IMG/VR virus record: IMGVR_UViG_3300045995_000096
Coordinates: 1-29,523 of that record
Source of the DNA: a virus
Length of the DNA stretch: 29,523 nucleotides
Direction: 5' to 3' (one strand)
The notes under the pieces were generated by a model. The model ran no database searches and was not told the DNA's origin. It saw only the letters and a program-made list of their open reading frames with translations. Below, piece by piece: positions 21,979 to 28,896 of this stretch. A program made the position numbers and the translations under genes. Numbering within the stretch: the first letter of the stretch is position 1; each line of letters begins with the position of its first letter.

Positions 21979-23088
21979 TTATAAATTTGCAAGTAGTTCT
22001 GCTACTGCATCTGTTTCGGCGGCACGTTTATCGTACCCCTTTGCTTCTTTTGCTTGCTTAACCAGCCTATCCAACTTGGTTGCAGTTTTAACCGTCTTTC
22101 CAGTGCTCTTTTGGAATTTAGGCACAACCACATTAAGCTTGGTTTTAGCTGACTTAAGACTATTTCGATACTTCATGGCATCTTTGACTATTTCGAGAAC
22201 TCGCGCATCTTGCACGTTTGCAAATTCTTGTGCACTGAAGCCATATTCTTCATTCACGAAGTCAGTCATTTCACCTATAGCTTTCTTGAATACTTCTGGT
22301 TTGGCCCAAGATGGATTTTTGGTTATGATCTTCTCTGCTTCACCTTTTATATACTCATTAAATTGCTGTTGTTGTTCGACAGTCATTTGTTGTTGAACGC
22401 CAGTTTTCTCTTCGGTAACTGCAGAAGATATGCGATCAATCTCAGATTGCCTGAAATTAAAATCTTGCACAGCAGCTGCGTACTCGCCAGGGTTTTCAGT
22501 ACGAAGTCTGGTCCAGTCTACGCCCTTATACTCATTCAATAATGTATCTTTTAAATGGGCAGTCAAACGGTCAACTGTTTCAATCTTCTTGGTGTACTCC
22601 TGAGCAACAGCCACTTTAATGGAGTCAAAATCTTTGCGCTCTTCTGCAAGTGCTTTTGATCTATTGGTGACACTTTTGTTGGTTTGGTAGCCAGCAATTA
22701 AGTCTTTTATTTCTACCGTACTAACTTTGCCGTCGATCTTAACATTGATACCAGACAAATTACCTTCTTCGTCAAGTACAACATTCTTTTCGTCGACACC
22801 TAGGGTTTTTGCCCAGGTTACTTCTTCATCGGAGTCGTTACTATAATCAATATCTTCGTCCGAGTCTTCATCGTCTGCATCGTCTTCATCTTGGTTAGAA
22901 TCATCTGGTTGGGTATCATCCTCCTCAGGTTCTTCAATTTGAGGTTTAGCAGGTTCCTCTGGTTTACCACTTAATAAATCTGCAATACGATCGACTGCGC
23001 TACCACCACTTATGCCGGCACTGTCAGTAGAAGGAGCTTCGGCCCAATAACCACGGGCTTGGAGTTTACTCTGTATTCTTGAAAACAT
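21979..23088 (-). CDS. Scaffolding protein
   Basis: A 369-residue protein between portal and capsid, the standard scaffold position. It has the expected layout: an N-terminal region, a very acidic linker (about 45-90, contains DDADDEDSDEDIDYSNDSDE), a long helical middle with coiled-coil stretches (about 150-260) and a basic C-terminus (KSAKTKLNVVVPKF, TATKLDRLVKQAKEAKGYDK) that would bind the capsid interior. There is no enzyme motif. It should guide procapsid assembly and leave before DNA packaging. Confidence 0.8.
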   Translation of the reverse strand: MFSRIQSKLQARGYWAEAPSTDSAGISGGSAVDRIADLLSGKPEEPAKPQIEEPEEDDTQPDDSNQDEDDADDEDSDEDIDYSNDSDEEVTWAKTLGVDEKNVVLDEEGNLSGINVKIDGKVSTVEIKDLIAGYQTNKSVTNRSKALAEERKDFDSIKVAVAQEYTKKIETVDRLTAHLKDTLLNEYKGVDWTRLRTENPGEYAAAVQDFNFRQSEIDRISSAVTEEKTGVQQQMTVEQQQQFNEYIKGEAEKIITKNPSWAKPEVFKKAIGEMTDFVNEEYGFSAQEFANVQDARVLEIVKDAMKYRNSLKSAKTKLNVVVPKFQKSTGKTVKTATKLDRLVKQAKEAKGYDKRAAETDAVAELLANL

Positions 23089-23094
23089 AATTTG

Positions 23095-23361
23095 TTACTC
23101 GTTATTGTTTAACTGCATTATGGCTAATTTGCCGGTTTCTATATCAGTCAATACAGCTTGTTCTAGGCTAGCTATAGCTAACTGGTATTCTTTCAGTTTA
23201 GGCAAATCATTTAAGTTTTGGCTAGATGTAAAAGCATCAAATATAGCTTTATTTTGTTCTGCTACAAACTCTTTTATGTAGCCATTGTATGCAGCTACAG
23301 CTCTAGTACCAATAGCTGATTCGTTGCCTAATTGTGCCTCTTGTTCACTGGTTAATTTCAT
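23095..23361 (-). CDS. Small helical head-region protein
   Basis: An 88-residue helical protein between portal and scaffold, overlapping the 3' end of the portal gene by 17 nt. It is mainly charged helix (KLTSEQEAQLGNESAIGTRA; LKEYQLAIASLEQAVLTDIE) with Leu spacing suggestive of coiled coil. Its job is unknown; the position suggests an assembly helper. No family is recognised. Confidence 0.65.
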   Translation of the reverse strand: MKLTSEQEAQLGNESAIGTRAVAAYNGYIKEFVAEQNKAIFDAFTSSQNLNDLPKLKEYQLAIASLEQAVLTDIETGKLAIMQLNNNE

Positions 23362-25528
23362 TGATATCCTCGTCTACAGCTTCTTCATTGGCTTTAAAAG
23401 TAGTCAACATATCCTTGTTGGCATCTGCGTCTATCTTGGTTAAAGCAACCGCCGTTTGCATAGATAGTTGGTCATATTTAAACTGCATATCTGAAATTTC
23501 TTTATGGCCTTTTTCTACCAATTTAGCTTGCTCTATCGTAGCAAGTAACTGTGCTATTTTGCCTTCGAACGTATGCTTGTCTATTTCACGTTGATGCTTG
23601 GCCAATTCTAATTGCGCCTTGACTTGAACGTTAGCTTGCTGAGCTTCTGCAGTAGTAGTGGCTGCTTGAGCCAACTGAGCATTTAATTGGAACTCTTTTA
23701 GCTTCTCGTCCATTATTTGCTGTTGCTGTTGCTGGCCTTGCTGTGCAGCTGTTTGTGTTGCTTGTTTACCTTCTTGTGAATTAGGGTCAGTAAAATATTT
23801 ACCGGCACCATTTAAGCCAGAGAACTTGCAGAAGTCATCCAATGCAGCATACACTTTACTTGGGTTAGTCAGCGCCTGGCCAGGTGTTGCAATTATCTGT
23901 GCCTGTACTTGCTGTATCTTTTCAATAGCAGTCAGTTTACTTCTGGTATCGCCTGTACCAGTACCAACCCTTACAGTACTCTTAGATCGTTTTGGCCATT
24001 CAGATGGGTTAACTTTTACCCATTGGCCACGATATTGAAAGTCTTGTATAGTATCGGTATGCTGTGTTACCAAGTCGCGAATCTTATTGCAAAGTGGTTT
24101 AATGCCAGTTTCACAGATTACACGAATAATTAAGCCAACAAGCTCTTCTTTAGCGTTCATCATACGATCAACACCTTGTGAACCAACTCGATCACCAACA
24201 TTCTCGGGTGATGCCGAGCCATCGGCTGAAACGCCAGTCCTACCGGCTTTGGTTTCATCCAAGTAACGTATCATATTGAATGCTGCATCACCAATTTGTG
24301 GAGTCATCAAGGGCTGTATAGCGTCCAATCTCTTGGCCCTGATAAGACCGCCAGGTCGGCTAACTAGCATATCATCCAGATTAACTTGGCCTTCCAAAAC
24401 AACATTTCTCTGGTTGTTTTGTAAGTACATGTTGTCCATAACATTTCTAATAACAGCAGTCTTATTGTCTTGTATTTGTTTAAGACGGTCATAAATAGAC
24501 AGTCCTTGATACTTATGTGACATTAAAATTGCGGTAGTAGCAACCCATGGGCTACTGTCAATTGGATCTGTTTCCAATACTACAGTTGGGTTAAGTACTC
24601 CACCAACAGTGACTTTAACTCTTTCGGTAATGCCATCGCCGTTCATATCCAACTTAAGGAAGCACTCACAAATCTCTACCAGCTTGTTGGCCTCATCTGC
24701 AGCCGTAACGGATGGTATAAGAGTCGGTTCATTCTGGTACGAAAATCTGTAAGACGAACGTATCAAGTCTGACTGCATTATCTTCTGAATATCTGCTTCG
24801 TCAAAACCTTCTTCGCGCAAGTCACTTAAAGACTTATTCATTATGTGAGCAGTAAACCTAGCATCCTCCAAGCTGATAGAATTATGCTGAGAATTAACTC
24901 TAAACTCTTCTGGTGGTACTGTTACCACACATACTTTACCACTTTTAATAGTTACAGCTAACTTAACGTCGAAAAGTGGTACTTGCTGACCAGTTTGATC
25001 GAGCTCTAAGCGTGGTGTCATGCTTATTATTTTAACATTCTCGTCTGCAACAATCATTTGTAGCTGATCTTCAGTTAGACCAGTGTAGCTGTATGATTTT
25101 ACTTCCGTTGTATCATCATAGTATACTTTTAATAGACCATTGCGTTGTAGCAGTGCATCTTTAACGAACTGATGTATAAGTACAAAGCCTTCATTTTGTT
25201 TCATTAATACGTCATATACGTACTGAGACTCTATGTCGGCCTGGAGTTCATCTTGCTCGTTTAAAGGGTCGAATATTACCACCTCATTGTTTTGGGTAAA
25301 TGACTTCATTATCTGTGGCATTATCCACTCAATAGCGTCAGCCACGTCAGTAGACGTTATGGCAGAACGGCCTTCAGTCTCAGTACCATTAGGTAGGCCC
25401 ATGTAGTAAGCAAGTGGCATCCTTAGCGACTCCGGATTGGTGGTCGTTACATTAGCATTACTTAGCTCATTCTCAATGATGCTAAGTATATCTGCGTCAG
25501 TTAATGGTTGCTTGCCTTTCTTAGCCAT
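23345..25528 (-). CDS. Portal protein (P22-like)
   Basis: A 727-residue portal, the ring through which DNA enters the head. It matches the P22-type portal in length (about 700-750) and layout: an N-terminal stem/wing region with SLRMPLAYYMGLPNGTETEG and VADAIEWIMPQIMKSFTQNN, a middle with VPPEEFRVNS and LLRQ-like RNGLLKVYYDD, a GSASPENVGDRVGSQGVDRM loop, and a long Gln-rich helical C-terminus (about 590-727, QQGQQQQQQIMDEKLKEFQL) like the P22 barrel. It starts just after the RMF-like gene and lies downstream of terL, the standard packaging order. Confidence 0.88.
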   Translation of the reverse strand: MAKKGKQPLTDADILSIIENELSNANVTTTNPESLRMPLAYYMGLPNGTETEGRSAITSTDVADAIEWIMPQIMKSFTQNNEVVIFDPLNEQDELQADIESQYVYDVLMKQNEGFVLIHQFVKDALLQRNGLLKVYYDDTTEVKSYSYTGLTEDQLQMIVADENVKIISMTPRLELDQTGQQVPLFDVKLAVTIKSGKVCVVTVPPEEFRVNSQHNSISLEDARFTAHIMNKSLSDLREEGFDEADIQKIMQSDLIRSSYRFSYQNEPTLIPSVTAADEANKLVEICECFLKLDMNGDGITERVKVTVGGVLNPTVVLETDPIDSSPWVATTAILMSHKYQGLSIYDRLKQIQDNKTAVIRNVMDNMYLQNNQRNVVLEGQVNLDDMLVSRPGGLIRAKRLDAIQPLMTPQIGDAAFNMIRYLDETKAGRTGVSADGSASPENVGDRVGSQGVDRMMNAKEELVGLIIRVICETGIKPLCNKIRDLVTQHTDTIQDFQYRGQWVKVNPSEWPKRSKSTVRVGTGTGDTRSKLTAIEKIQQVQAQIIATPGQALTNPSKVYAALDDFCKFSGLNGAGKYFTDPNSQEGKQATQTAAQQGQQQQQQIMDEKLKEFQLNAQLAQAATTTAEAQQANVQVKAQLELAKHQREIDKHTFEGKIAQLLATIEQAKLVEKGHKEISDMQFKYDQLSMQTAVALTKIDADANKDMLTTFKANEEAVDEDINEINQ

Positions 25529-25529
25529 G

Positions 25530-25691
25530 TTAGGTACGTATTCCGCTAAAGCCGTCGTTCCAAGCGTCCCATGCCTCTGAGCCAGACGGGTGTGGGTTAG
25601 TTCCGATCAATGCACCTGCAGCAGCGGCTCTTGCACCATCACCCCAGGCATGCTCCAATTGCAAATTGTTCTTATATACTTTACCAGCCAT
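25530..25691 (-). CDS. RMF/CrpP-like small protein
   Basis: A 53-residue basic-acidic protein: AWGDGARAAAAGALIGTNPH at 15-34, then GSEAWDAWNDGFSG (37-50). This is the pattern of ribosome modulation factor (RMF) and CrpP-type proteins ('A...G..Aa..G....NP......aW..Gw/F'). RMF pairs ribosomes into inactive dimers; CrpP was reported as a plasmid fluoroquinolone-modifying protein, although that activity is disputed. It starts as TAATG on the terL stop and ends directly before the portal ATG. Phage homologues near packaging genes are known to me only as hypothetical proteins; function here is inference. Confidence 0.68.
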   Translation of the reverse strand: MAGKVYKNNLQLEHAWGDGARAAAAGALIGTNPHPSGSEAWDAWNDGFSGIRT

Positions 25692-27106
25692 TACACGATA
25701 CCTCTATCTGATTGTGAATAGTCTATGGGCTTGTTGCCATACCCACCAATAACTCTTGAGTCACCGCATGCACCAAGGAACAGATACTGCATAGCATCAC
25801 CGGCATGAGAGTATTTGCCCTTGTCGGGTACGTCTTGGAACCGCTCCATACCAGTAACCTGCATCCTTTTGTACTTGTAGCCACCACCACATGCCTTACG
25901 TACGGTAGGAGCACTAGAGTGAACTCTAAAAGCTGGTTGACCACTGAAGTCTAGTCGCATCATGTAGTCAGCCGGTACCTCACGACGTATGGTAAAGTCA
26001 TTAGTGTACGTCGGTACAGCGAAGATACCTTGATTGTCAAGTATCTGGAACGGTGTAATCTCGTCTGTTTGTGCTCTACCCATACCAGCTGGGTCAGCAA
26101 ATATTTCTACGTCCTTAAAGTCCTTGTAGGTAGTGGTAAGCTTCTCATGTAGCAGCTTACCAAACGACATAGCACCCATGTCAAACGTACATAACTCATC
26201 AAAGACCACCATAGCACCTGACGGCGTCTTCTGACCAATGACTGCGGCAGGCGTTAGACCAAAATCAATGCCGATAGAGAGCTTACGTGATGGGTCGGGC
26301 TTGAACGGTGCTGTAACACTATGCACCTCGTCTCTGTACTCTGGCCATACTGGTCTACCATCTGCAATGAAACCATACTTGCCATGGACGTATACGTCAA
26401 CCCACATAGGAGCCTTGCCTGCCATCATATTCTTGTAATAGTTACGTGGCAAGTTCTCAATGTTCTCAGCGTCTGGCGATGTGCCAGACGGCTGATGGAA
26501 GTGCTTGTGGTTGTCTGGTTGTAACTCCTCAAACAGAGTGTACCACCAATGATCTGAGTCAGGTGGGTTAGTGTCCATTATCAAACCAAAGAACGTAGGC
26601 TGTACACCAAGTACTGGTGGAGGGTAACGTCCTACACGGCCTTGTACCATGTCAACCACACTCTTGGCAATCTCTCTGGCCTCGTTTATCCATGCAGCGG
26701 TGATCTCTAATGACAGAAGTTTCTTAATGTCATCGGGCTTGTCAAGAGCACGAAACAGAAACTCTGCTTGCATTATAGTGCCATCAGCCAGTGGCTGGTT
26801 CATAGTGAACGTCATGTTTAAACTGGAGAAGTGGCCAGAGTCTTCTTTAATCCACGTAAAGAACGTTGCTATAGTTGTATCTAATAGTTCGCGATACGTG
26901 TTACGTATGATAGCAAACTTGGTTCTACGTATACCTTCCTTGTCTGGCTCTTGGTCCATAGCAATCATGAGTAACTCTAACACACATGTGACTGACTTAC
27001 CACTACCAATCGGACCAAGGAGTGCTCTCACGAACCCAGAGTCAATGTCTCTGGCCTCATGGAACTTACGTCCGGTTGGCGATGGTGTGTACGTCATTTC
27101 TGCCAT
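25691..27106 (-). CDS. terL: Terminase large subunit
   Basis: A 471-residue packaging motor and nuclease. Walker A GPIGSGKS (31-38), Walker B-like EITAAWINEA with catalytic E142 (134-143), and the C-terminal RuvC-like nuclease with GIDFG (D281), IFADPAG (D338) and YSHAGDAMQY (D437) are all visible. The size is usual. CGGAGT lies upstream of the ATG. It is the first gene of the - strand virion operon, behind the promoter at 27139-27167. The small subunit is not next to it; the candidate lies beyond three + strand genes at 28893-29204. Confidence 0.95.
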   Translation of the reverse strand: MAEMTYTPSPTGRKFHEARDIDSGFVRALLGPIGSGKSVTCVLELLMIAMDQEPDKEGIRRTKFAIIRNTYRELLDTTIATFFTWIKEDSGHFSSLNMTFTMNQPLADGTIMQAEFLFRALDKPDDIKKLLSLEITAAWINEAREIAKSVVDMVQGRVGRYPPPVLGVQPTFFGLIMDTNPPDSDHWWYTLFEELQPDNHKHFHQPSGTSPDAENIENLPRNYYKNMMAGKAPMWVDVYVHGKYGFIADGRPVWPEYRDEVHSVTAPFKPDPSRKLSIGIDFGLTPAAVIGQKTPSGAMVVFDELCTFDMGAMSFGKLLHEKLTTTYKDFKDVEIFADPAGMGRAQTDEITPFQILDNQGIFAVPTYTNDFTIRREVPADYMMRLDFSGQPAFRVHSSAPTVRKACGGGYKYKRMQVTGMERFQDVPDKGKYSHAGDAMQYLFLGACGDSRVIGGYGNKPIDYSQSDRGIV

Positions 27107-27138
27107 GCTGTACTCCGTGATTTAACTTTATTAGGATC

Positions 27139-27167
27139 ATCATATCATATACTTGCATACATGTCAA
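27139..27167 (-). promoter_or_regulatory. Sigma70 promoter for the virion/lysis operon
   Basis: Read on the - strand, TTGACA (27162-27167) and TATGAT (27139-27144) are exactly 17 nt apart: a near-consensus host promoter. Transcription would start near 27132, giving a leader of about 25 nt before terL. It is the only strong - strand promoter I see for the 20-kb operon, so late genes appear to use host RNA polymerase. T-runs of the repeat block lie upstream of it and could modulate it. Confidence 0.75.
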
Positions 27168-27235
27168 GAGAAATAGTTATTATTTTTCAATGACTTAGTA
27201 GCTATAAAAACTTAAGTTACTATCGAAGATTGCTA

Positions 27236-27352
27236 TTTTTTTTGAGTTGCATAAAATTTACAGTCTAAAACCATTTTTTTTTTGAGTTGCATAAAATTTA
27301 CAGTCTAAAACCATTTTTTTTTTTTTTTGAGTTGCATAAAATTTACAGTCTA
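27236..27352. repeat. Three direct repeats with lengthening T-runs
   Basis: GAGTTGCATAAAATTTACAG (continuing TCTA) occurs at 27244, 27284 and 27329. Copies 1 and 2 continue identically with AAACCA; copy 3 diverges after TCTA. The T-runs preceding the copies are 8, 10 and 15 bases, so spacing is 40 then 45 nt. No coding potential. It lies between the divergent promoters upstream of terL, a place where packaging sites or origins can occur; the lengthening T-tracts point to slippage. Confidence 0.85.
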
Positions 27353-27401
27353 GTCCGTTGTCAACGACGTAGAATCAAATCCCCCCCATCGATCGACAAG
27401 A

Positions 27402-27464
27402 GAAAACTCCTCTGACAGAAGAAAACTCCTCTGACTTATGAATACTAGAAGAAACTCCTCTGAC
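27402..27464. repeat. Three GAAA(A)CTCCTCTGAC direct repeats
   Basis: GAAAACTCCTCTGAC is present at 27402-27416 and 27421-27435, and GAAACTCCTCTGAC at 27451-27464. Spacing is 19 and 30 nt. The third copy sits in the loop of the inverted repeat 27434-27491. On the reverse strand each contains AGAGGAGTTT, but no ORF starts there, so they are more likely protein-binding iterons than ribosome sites. Confidence 0.8.
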
Positions 27465-27491
27465 TGATTTGTCTATCTAGTATTCATAAGT
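27434..27491. repeat. Perfect 16-bp inverted repeat
   Basis: ACTTATGAATACTAGA (27434-27449) and TCTAGTATTCATAAGT (27476-27491) are exact reverse complements around a 26-nt loop that carries one direct-repeat copy. There is no T-run after it, so it is not a standard terminator; it could be a protein-binding cruciform, an origin element or an RNA hairpin. Confidence 0.8.
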
Positions 27492-27532
27492 AATTGATAG
27501 TATTAATAGTTAAAAATAAATAAAATAAATTA

Positions 27533-27560
27533 TTTACGTTTTTAAAAGATATGATATAAT
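27533..27560 (+). promoter_or_regulatory. Sigma70-like promoter for the right + strand genes
   Basis: TTTACG (27533-27538), 16 nt, then TATAAT (27555-27560); an alternative TATAAT follows at 27560-27565. Transcription from near 27567 would give a leader of about 225 nt full of hairpins and repeats before the 46-aa gene. It diverges from the virion operon promoter. Confidence 0.6.
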
Positions 27561-27582
27561 ATAATCTCATTCAAAATTGATT

Positions 27583-27609
27583 GAATCATCTATCTATATA
27601 TGATGATTC
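27583..27609. repeat. Inverted repeat GAATCATC / GATGATTC
   Basis: GAATCATC (27583-27590) and GATGATTC (27602-27609) are exact reverse complements with an 11-nt AT-rich loop. The same GATGATTC half-site recurs in both operator-like hairpins at 27667-27751 and in the large hairpin at 28589-28623, suggesting a shared protein-binding half-site. Confidence 0.55.
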
Positions 27610-27630
27610 TATCGATGATAATGATGATGA

Positions 27631-27687
27631 TTGAATGATAATGATCTAATCTATATCAATCTATCAATCAAAGATTATCATCTCTTA
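27631..27687 (+). promoter_or_regulatory. Conserved leader/promoter element, copy B
   Basis: Matches copy A (7140-7196, opposite strand) at 49 of 57 positions, without gaps. It begins TTGAAT with TATCAA 17 nt later and contains CTATATCAATCTATCA, perfectly shared by both. It lies inside the leader of the unit started at 27533-27560, so it may be a second promoter, an operator or an RNA element. Confidence 0.6.
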
Positions 27688-27751
27688 GAGATGATTCTCG
27701 ATCTTTAAAAATCTAATCGATCAAAGATTATCATCTCTTAGAGATGATTCT
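27667..27751 (+). repeat. Two copies of an operator-like palindrome
   Basis: A 32-nt unit is repeated exactly at 27667-27698 and 27720-27751 (53-nt period), followed in both by a run of A and ATCTAATC. Each copy contains ATCATCTCT-T-AGAGATGAT, a 9-bp perfect palindrome around one base. Twin palindromes in front of a gene are typical repressor or activator sites, or RNA hairpins in the leader. Confidence 0.75.
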
Positions 27752-27791
27752 TTAAAAAATCTAATCAATCTAATCCATCTGGAGAATAAAA

Positions 27792-27932
27792 ATGATAACC
27801 GATAATCTAAAAAATAACGTCCTAGACATCGAATGCAGTATATTAGAGATCATTCATGAATATGATCTTAATCTGGACGAGATAAAGGAAGTTTTTCAAT
27901 CTCTATTATATAGAGTTGAAGATAATGAATAA
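27792..27932 (+). CDS. Small acidic protein, first gene of right + unit (46 aa)
   Basis: A 46-residue acidic helical protein (MITDNLKNNVLDIECSILEI at the start, DLNLDEIKEVFQSLL in the middle). CTGGAG lies 7 nt before the ATG, preceded by CTAATCAAT-type repeats. Its position right after a promoter and twin operators suggests an early or regulatory phage protein, but no DNA-binding motif is visible and no family is recognised. Confidence 0.62.
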   Translation: MITDNLKNNVLDIECSILEIIHEYDLNLDEIKEVFQSLLYRVEDNE

Positions 27933-27951
27933 ATAGAATAGAATAATCTCG

Positions 27952-27969
27952 GACCTCAGGGAAGAGGTC
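27952..27969 (+). promoter_or_regulatory. Small hairpin between the two + genes
   Basis: GACCTC-AGGGAA-GAGGTC forms a 6-bp GC-rich stem with a 6-nt loop, followed by AAAACC and then the CTAATCAAT repeat array. There is no T-run, so it is not a terminator. It may stabilise the mRNA or act in processing between genes. Confidence 0.4.
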
Positions 27970-27974
27970 AAAAC

Positions 27975-28019
27975 CTAATCAATCTAATCAATCTAATCAA
28001 TCTAATCAATCTAATCAAT
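27975..28019 (+). repeat. Five perfect tandem copies of CTAATCAAT in a gene leader
   Basis: A 9-nt unit is repeated five times without change and runs straight into CTGGAG, the ribosome site of the 182-aa gene. Two units (one imperfect) occur in the same place before the 46-aa gene at about 27761-27778, and single AATCAATC copies precede GGAG at 3629-3637 and 28713-28724. Copy number here may set translation or spacing. Confidence 0.9.
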
Positions 28020-28032
28020 CTGGAGATACACC

Positions 28033-28581
28033 ATGACTACTGCAACTAACCAAAGAACAGCTTCATCCGAAGGCACTCAAGCTCACAACGATGCGGCCAA
28101 TAAGAGAGCCAATATCAAGTATTGGACACATGTCGAGGGGATGGATAGAGACGAGGCCAAGAAGAAGGTTGACCATCCTACCTACAAAATGATGACCAAT
28201 GCAGAGATTAACAAGGCAATCAAGATTGAAGCCAAGAGACAAGAGACACTGAGAAAAAGAGCCGAACTTGACGCCAAGAAGAAAGCCGAAGAAGAGGCCG
28301 AACTCAAGAGACAAGAAGCGACACAGAAGCAATGGGAGAACGACGCCAAGAAAGCTGAGGAGAAAGCGAAGACCGAATCCGAACCAAAGAAAATCAACCA
28401 AAGATCTATCGGCATATCGGTTAACGGAACTGAATACCCATCCATCTGCAAAGCCATGGCAGCTTATGGCATTCCAGACAAAGGAACCAAGAACTGGTTC
28501 AAGATCAGAGCGGCCTTGAAGAAGTCTAACGAGATAGACTTCGAATATGGAGGTGAGGTTTTCAAATTCATTCAATTATAA
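28033..28581 (+). CDS. Highly charged helical protein with C-terminal modular DNA-binding-like domain
   Basis: A 182-residue protein in two parts. Residues about 38-118 are a long Lys/Glu/Ala-rich helix (KKKAEEEAELKRQEATQKQW). Residues about 125-182 form a small domain (IGISVNGTEYPSICKAMAAY, then WFKIRAALKKSNEI and FEYGGEVFKFI) like NUMOD-type modules ('v.g..y.Si..A.......iR..lk....f...g..F') that bind DNA in homing endonucleases and phage proteins. The helix is of the kind that forms a long single or coiled helix. Codon use is richer in GCC/AAG than its neighbours. Ribosome site CTGGAG lies after the 9-nt tandem repeats. Function is unknown; DNA-binding is inferred. Confidence 0.75.
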   Translation: MTTATNQRTASSEGTQAHNDAANKRANIKYWTHVEGMDRDEAKKKVDHPTYKMMTNAEINKAIKIEAKRQETLRKRAELDAKKKAEEEAELKRQEATQKQWENDAKKAEEKAKTESEPKKINQRSIGISVNGTEYPSICKAMAAYGIPDKGTKNWFKIRAALKKSNEIDFEYGGEVFKFIQL

Positions 28582-28588
28582 TATAATC

Positions 28589-28623
28589 AATCAGAATCAT
28601 CATTAAATATGATGATTCTGATT
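28589..28623. repeat. 15-bp perfect hairpin after the 182-aa gene
   Basis: AATCAGAATCATCAT and ATGATGATTCTGATT are exact reverse complements with a 5-nt loop (TAAAT), 7 nt after the stop codon. No T-run follows on either strand. It could protect the mRNA 3' end, be an RNase III-type site or bind the protein that recognises GATGATTC. Confidence 0.75.
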
Positions 28624-28642
28624 ACCCTGTTAGACCCTGTCA

Positions 28643-28690
28643 AACGATAATCTATATCTTGATAGATCATTAAGATAGAAAATTATCGTT
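28643..28690 (+). promoter_or_regulatory. Related leader hairpin element, copy C
   Basis: AACGATAAT (28643-28651) and ATTATCGTT near 28682-28690 pair as a 9-bp stem, with inner CTAT(A)TCTT / AAGATAG pairing. It shares ACCCTGT upstream, GATAAT, CTATATC and ATATTTTAAC with copy A (7140-7196), but is less similar and not gap-free. It lies upstream of the 54-aa gene. Confidence 0.5.
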
Positions 28691-28731
28691 GACCCAGTGA
28701 GATATTTTAACCAATCAATCGGAGCAATACC

Positions 28732-28896
28732 ATGAAGCTTACCAAGAAAAGTACGCAAGCCAAATGTGATAGACTGTACCAAAAAGCGGCAAAGTATGCA
28801 ACTGAAGTAGACTGCGACGGTTGTCAACCTGCCATTATAGTGTCTTGGAACGCCAGAGGTATGCGCATAATGCGTAGAGTGTTTAGCATAGCCTAA
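28732..28896 (+). CDS. Small basic protein (54 aa)
   Basis: A 54-residue basic protein (MKLTKKSTQAKCDRLYQKAA at the start; ARGMRIMRRVFSIA at the end) with three Cys (12, 28, 31). CDGC (28-31) is a CxxC pair that could bind metal, perhaps with C12. The leader AATCAATCGGAG matches that before the gene at 3644. Its stop overlaps the stop of the opposing gene by 4 nt, so the two units meet here. No family is recognised; nucleic-acid binding is possible from charge only. Confidence 0.6.
   Translation: MKLTKKSTQAKCDRLYQKAAKYATEVDCDGCQPAIIVSWNARGMRIMRRVFSIA

Noticed and set aside
26649-27125. 158-aa + strand ORF
   Set aside because: Antisense to terL, whose Walker and nuclease motifs leave no doubt about the coding strand.
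27236-28019. CRISPR array
   Set aside because: Repeats are of several different kinds, spacing is irregular, there are no unique spacers of constant length and no cas genes.
28063-28575. 170-aa - strand ORF
   Set aside because: It is the antisense of the charged 182-aa gene; its Leu/Phe/Ser-rich sequence is what reversing Lys/Glu codons produces.
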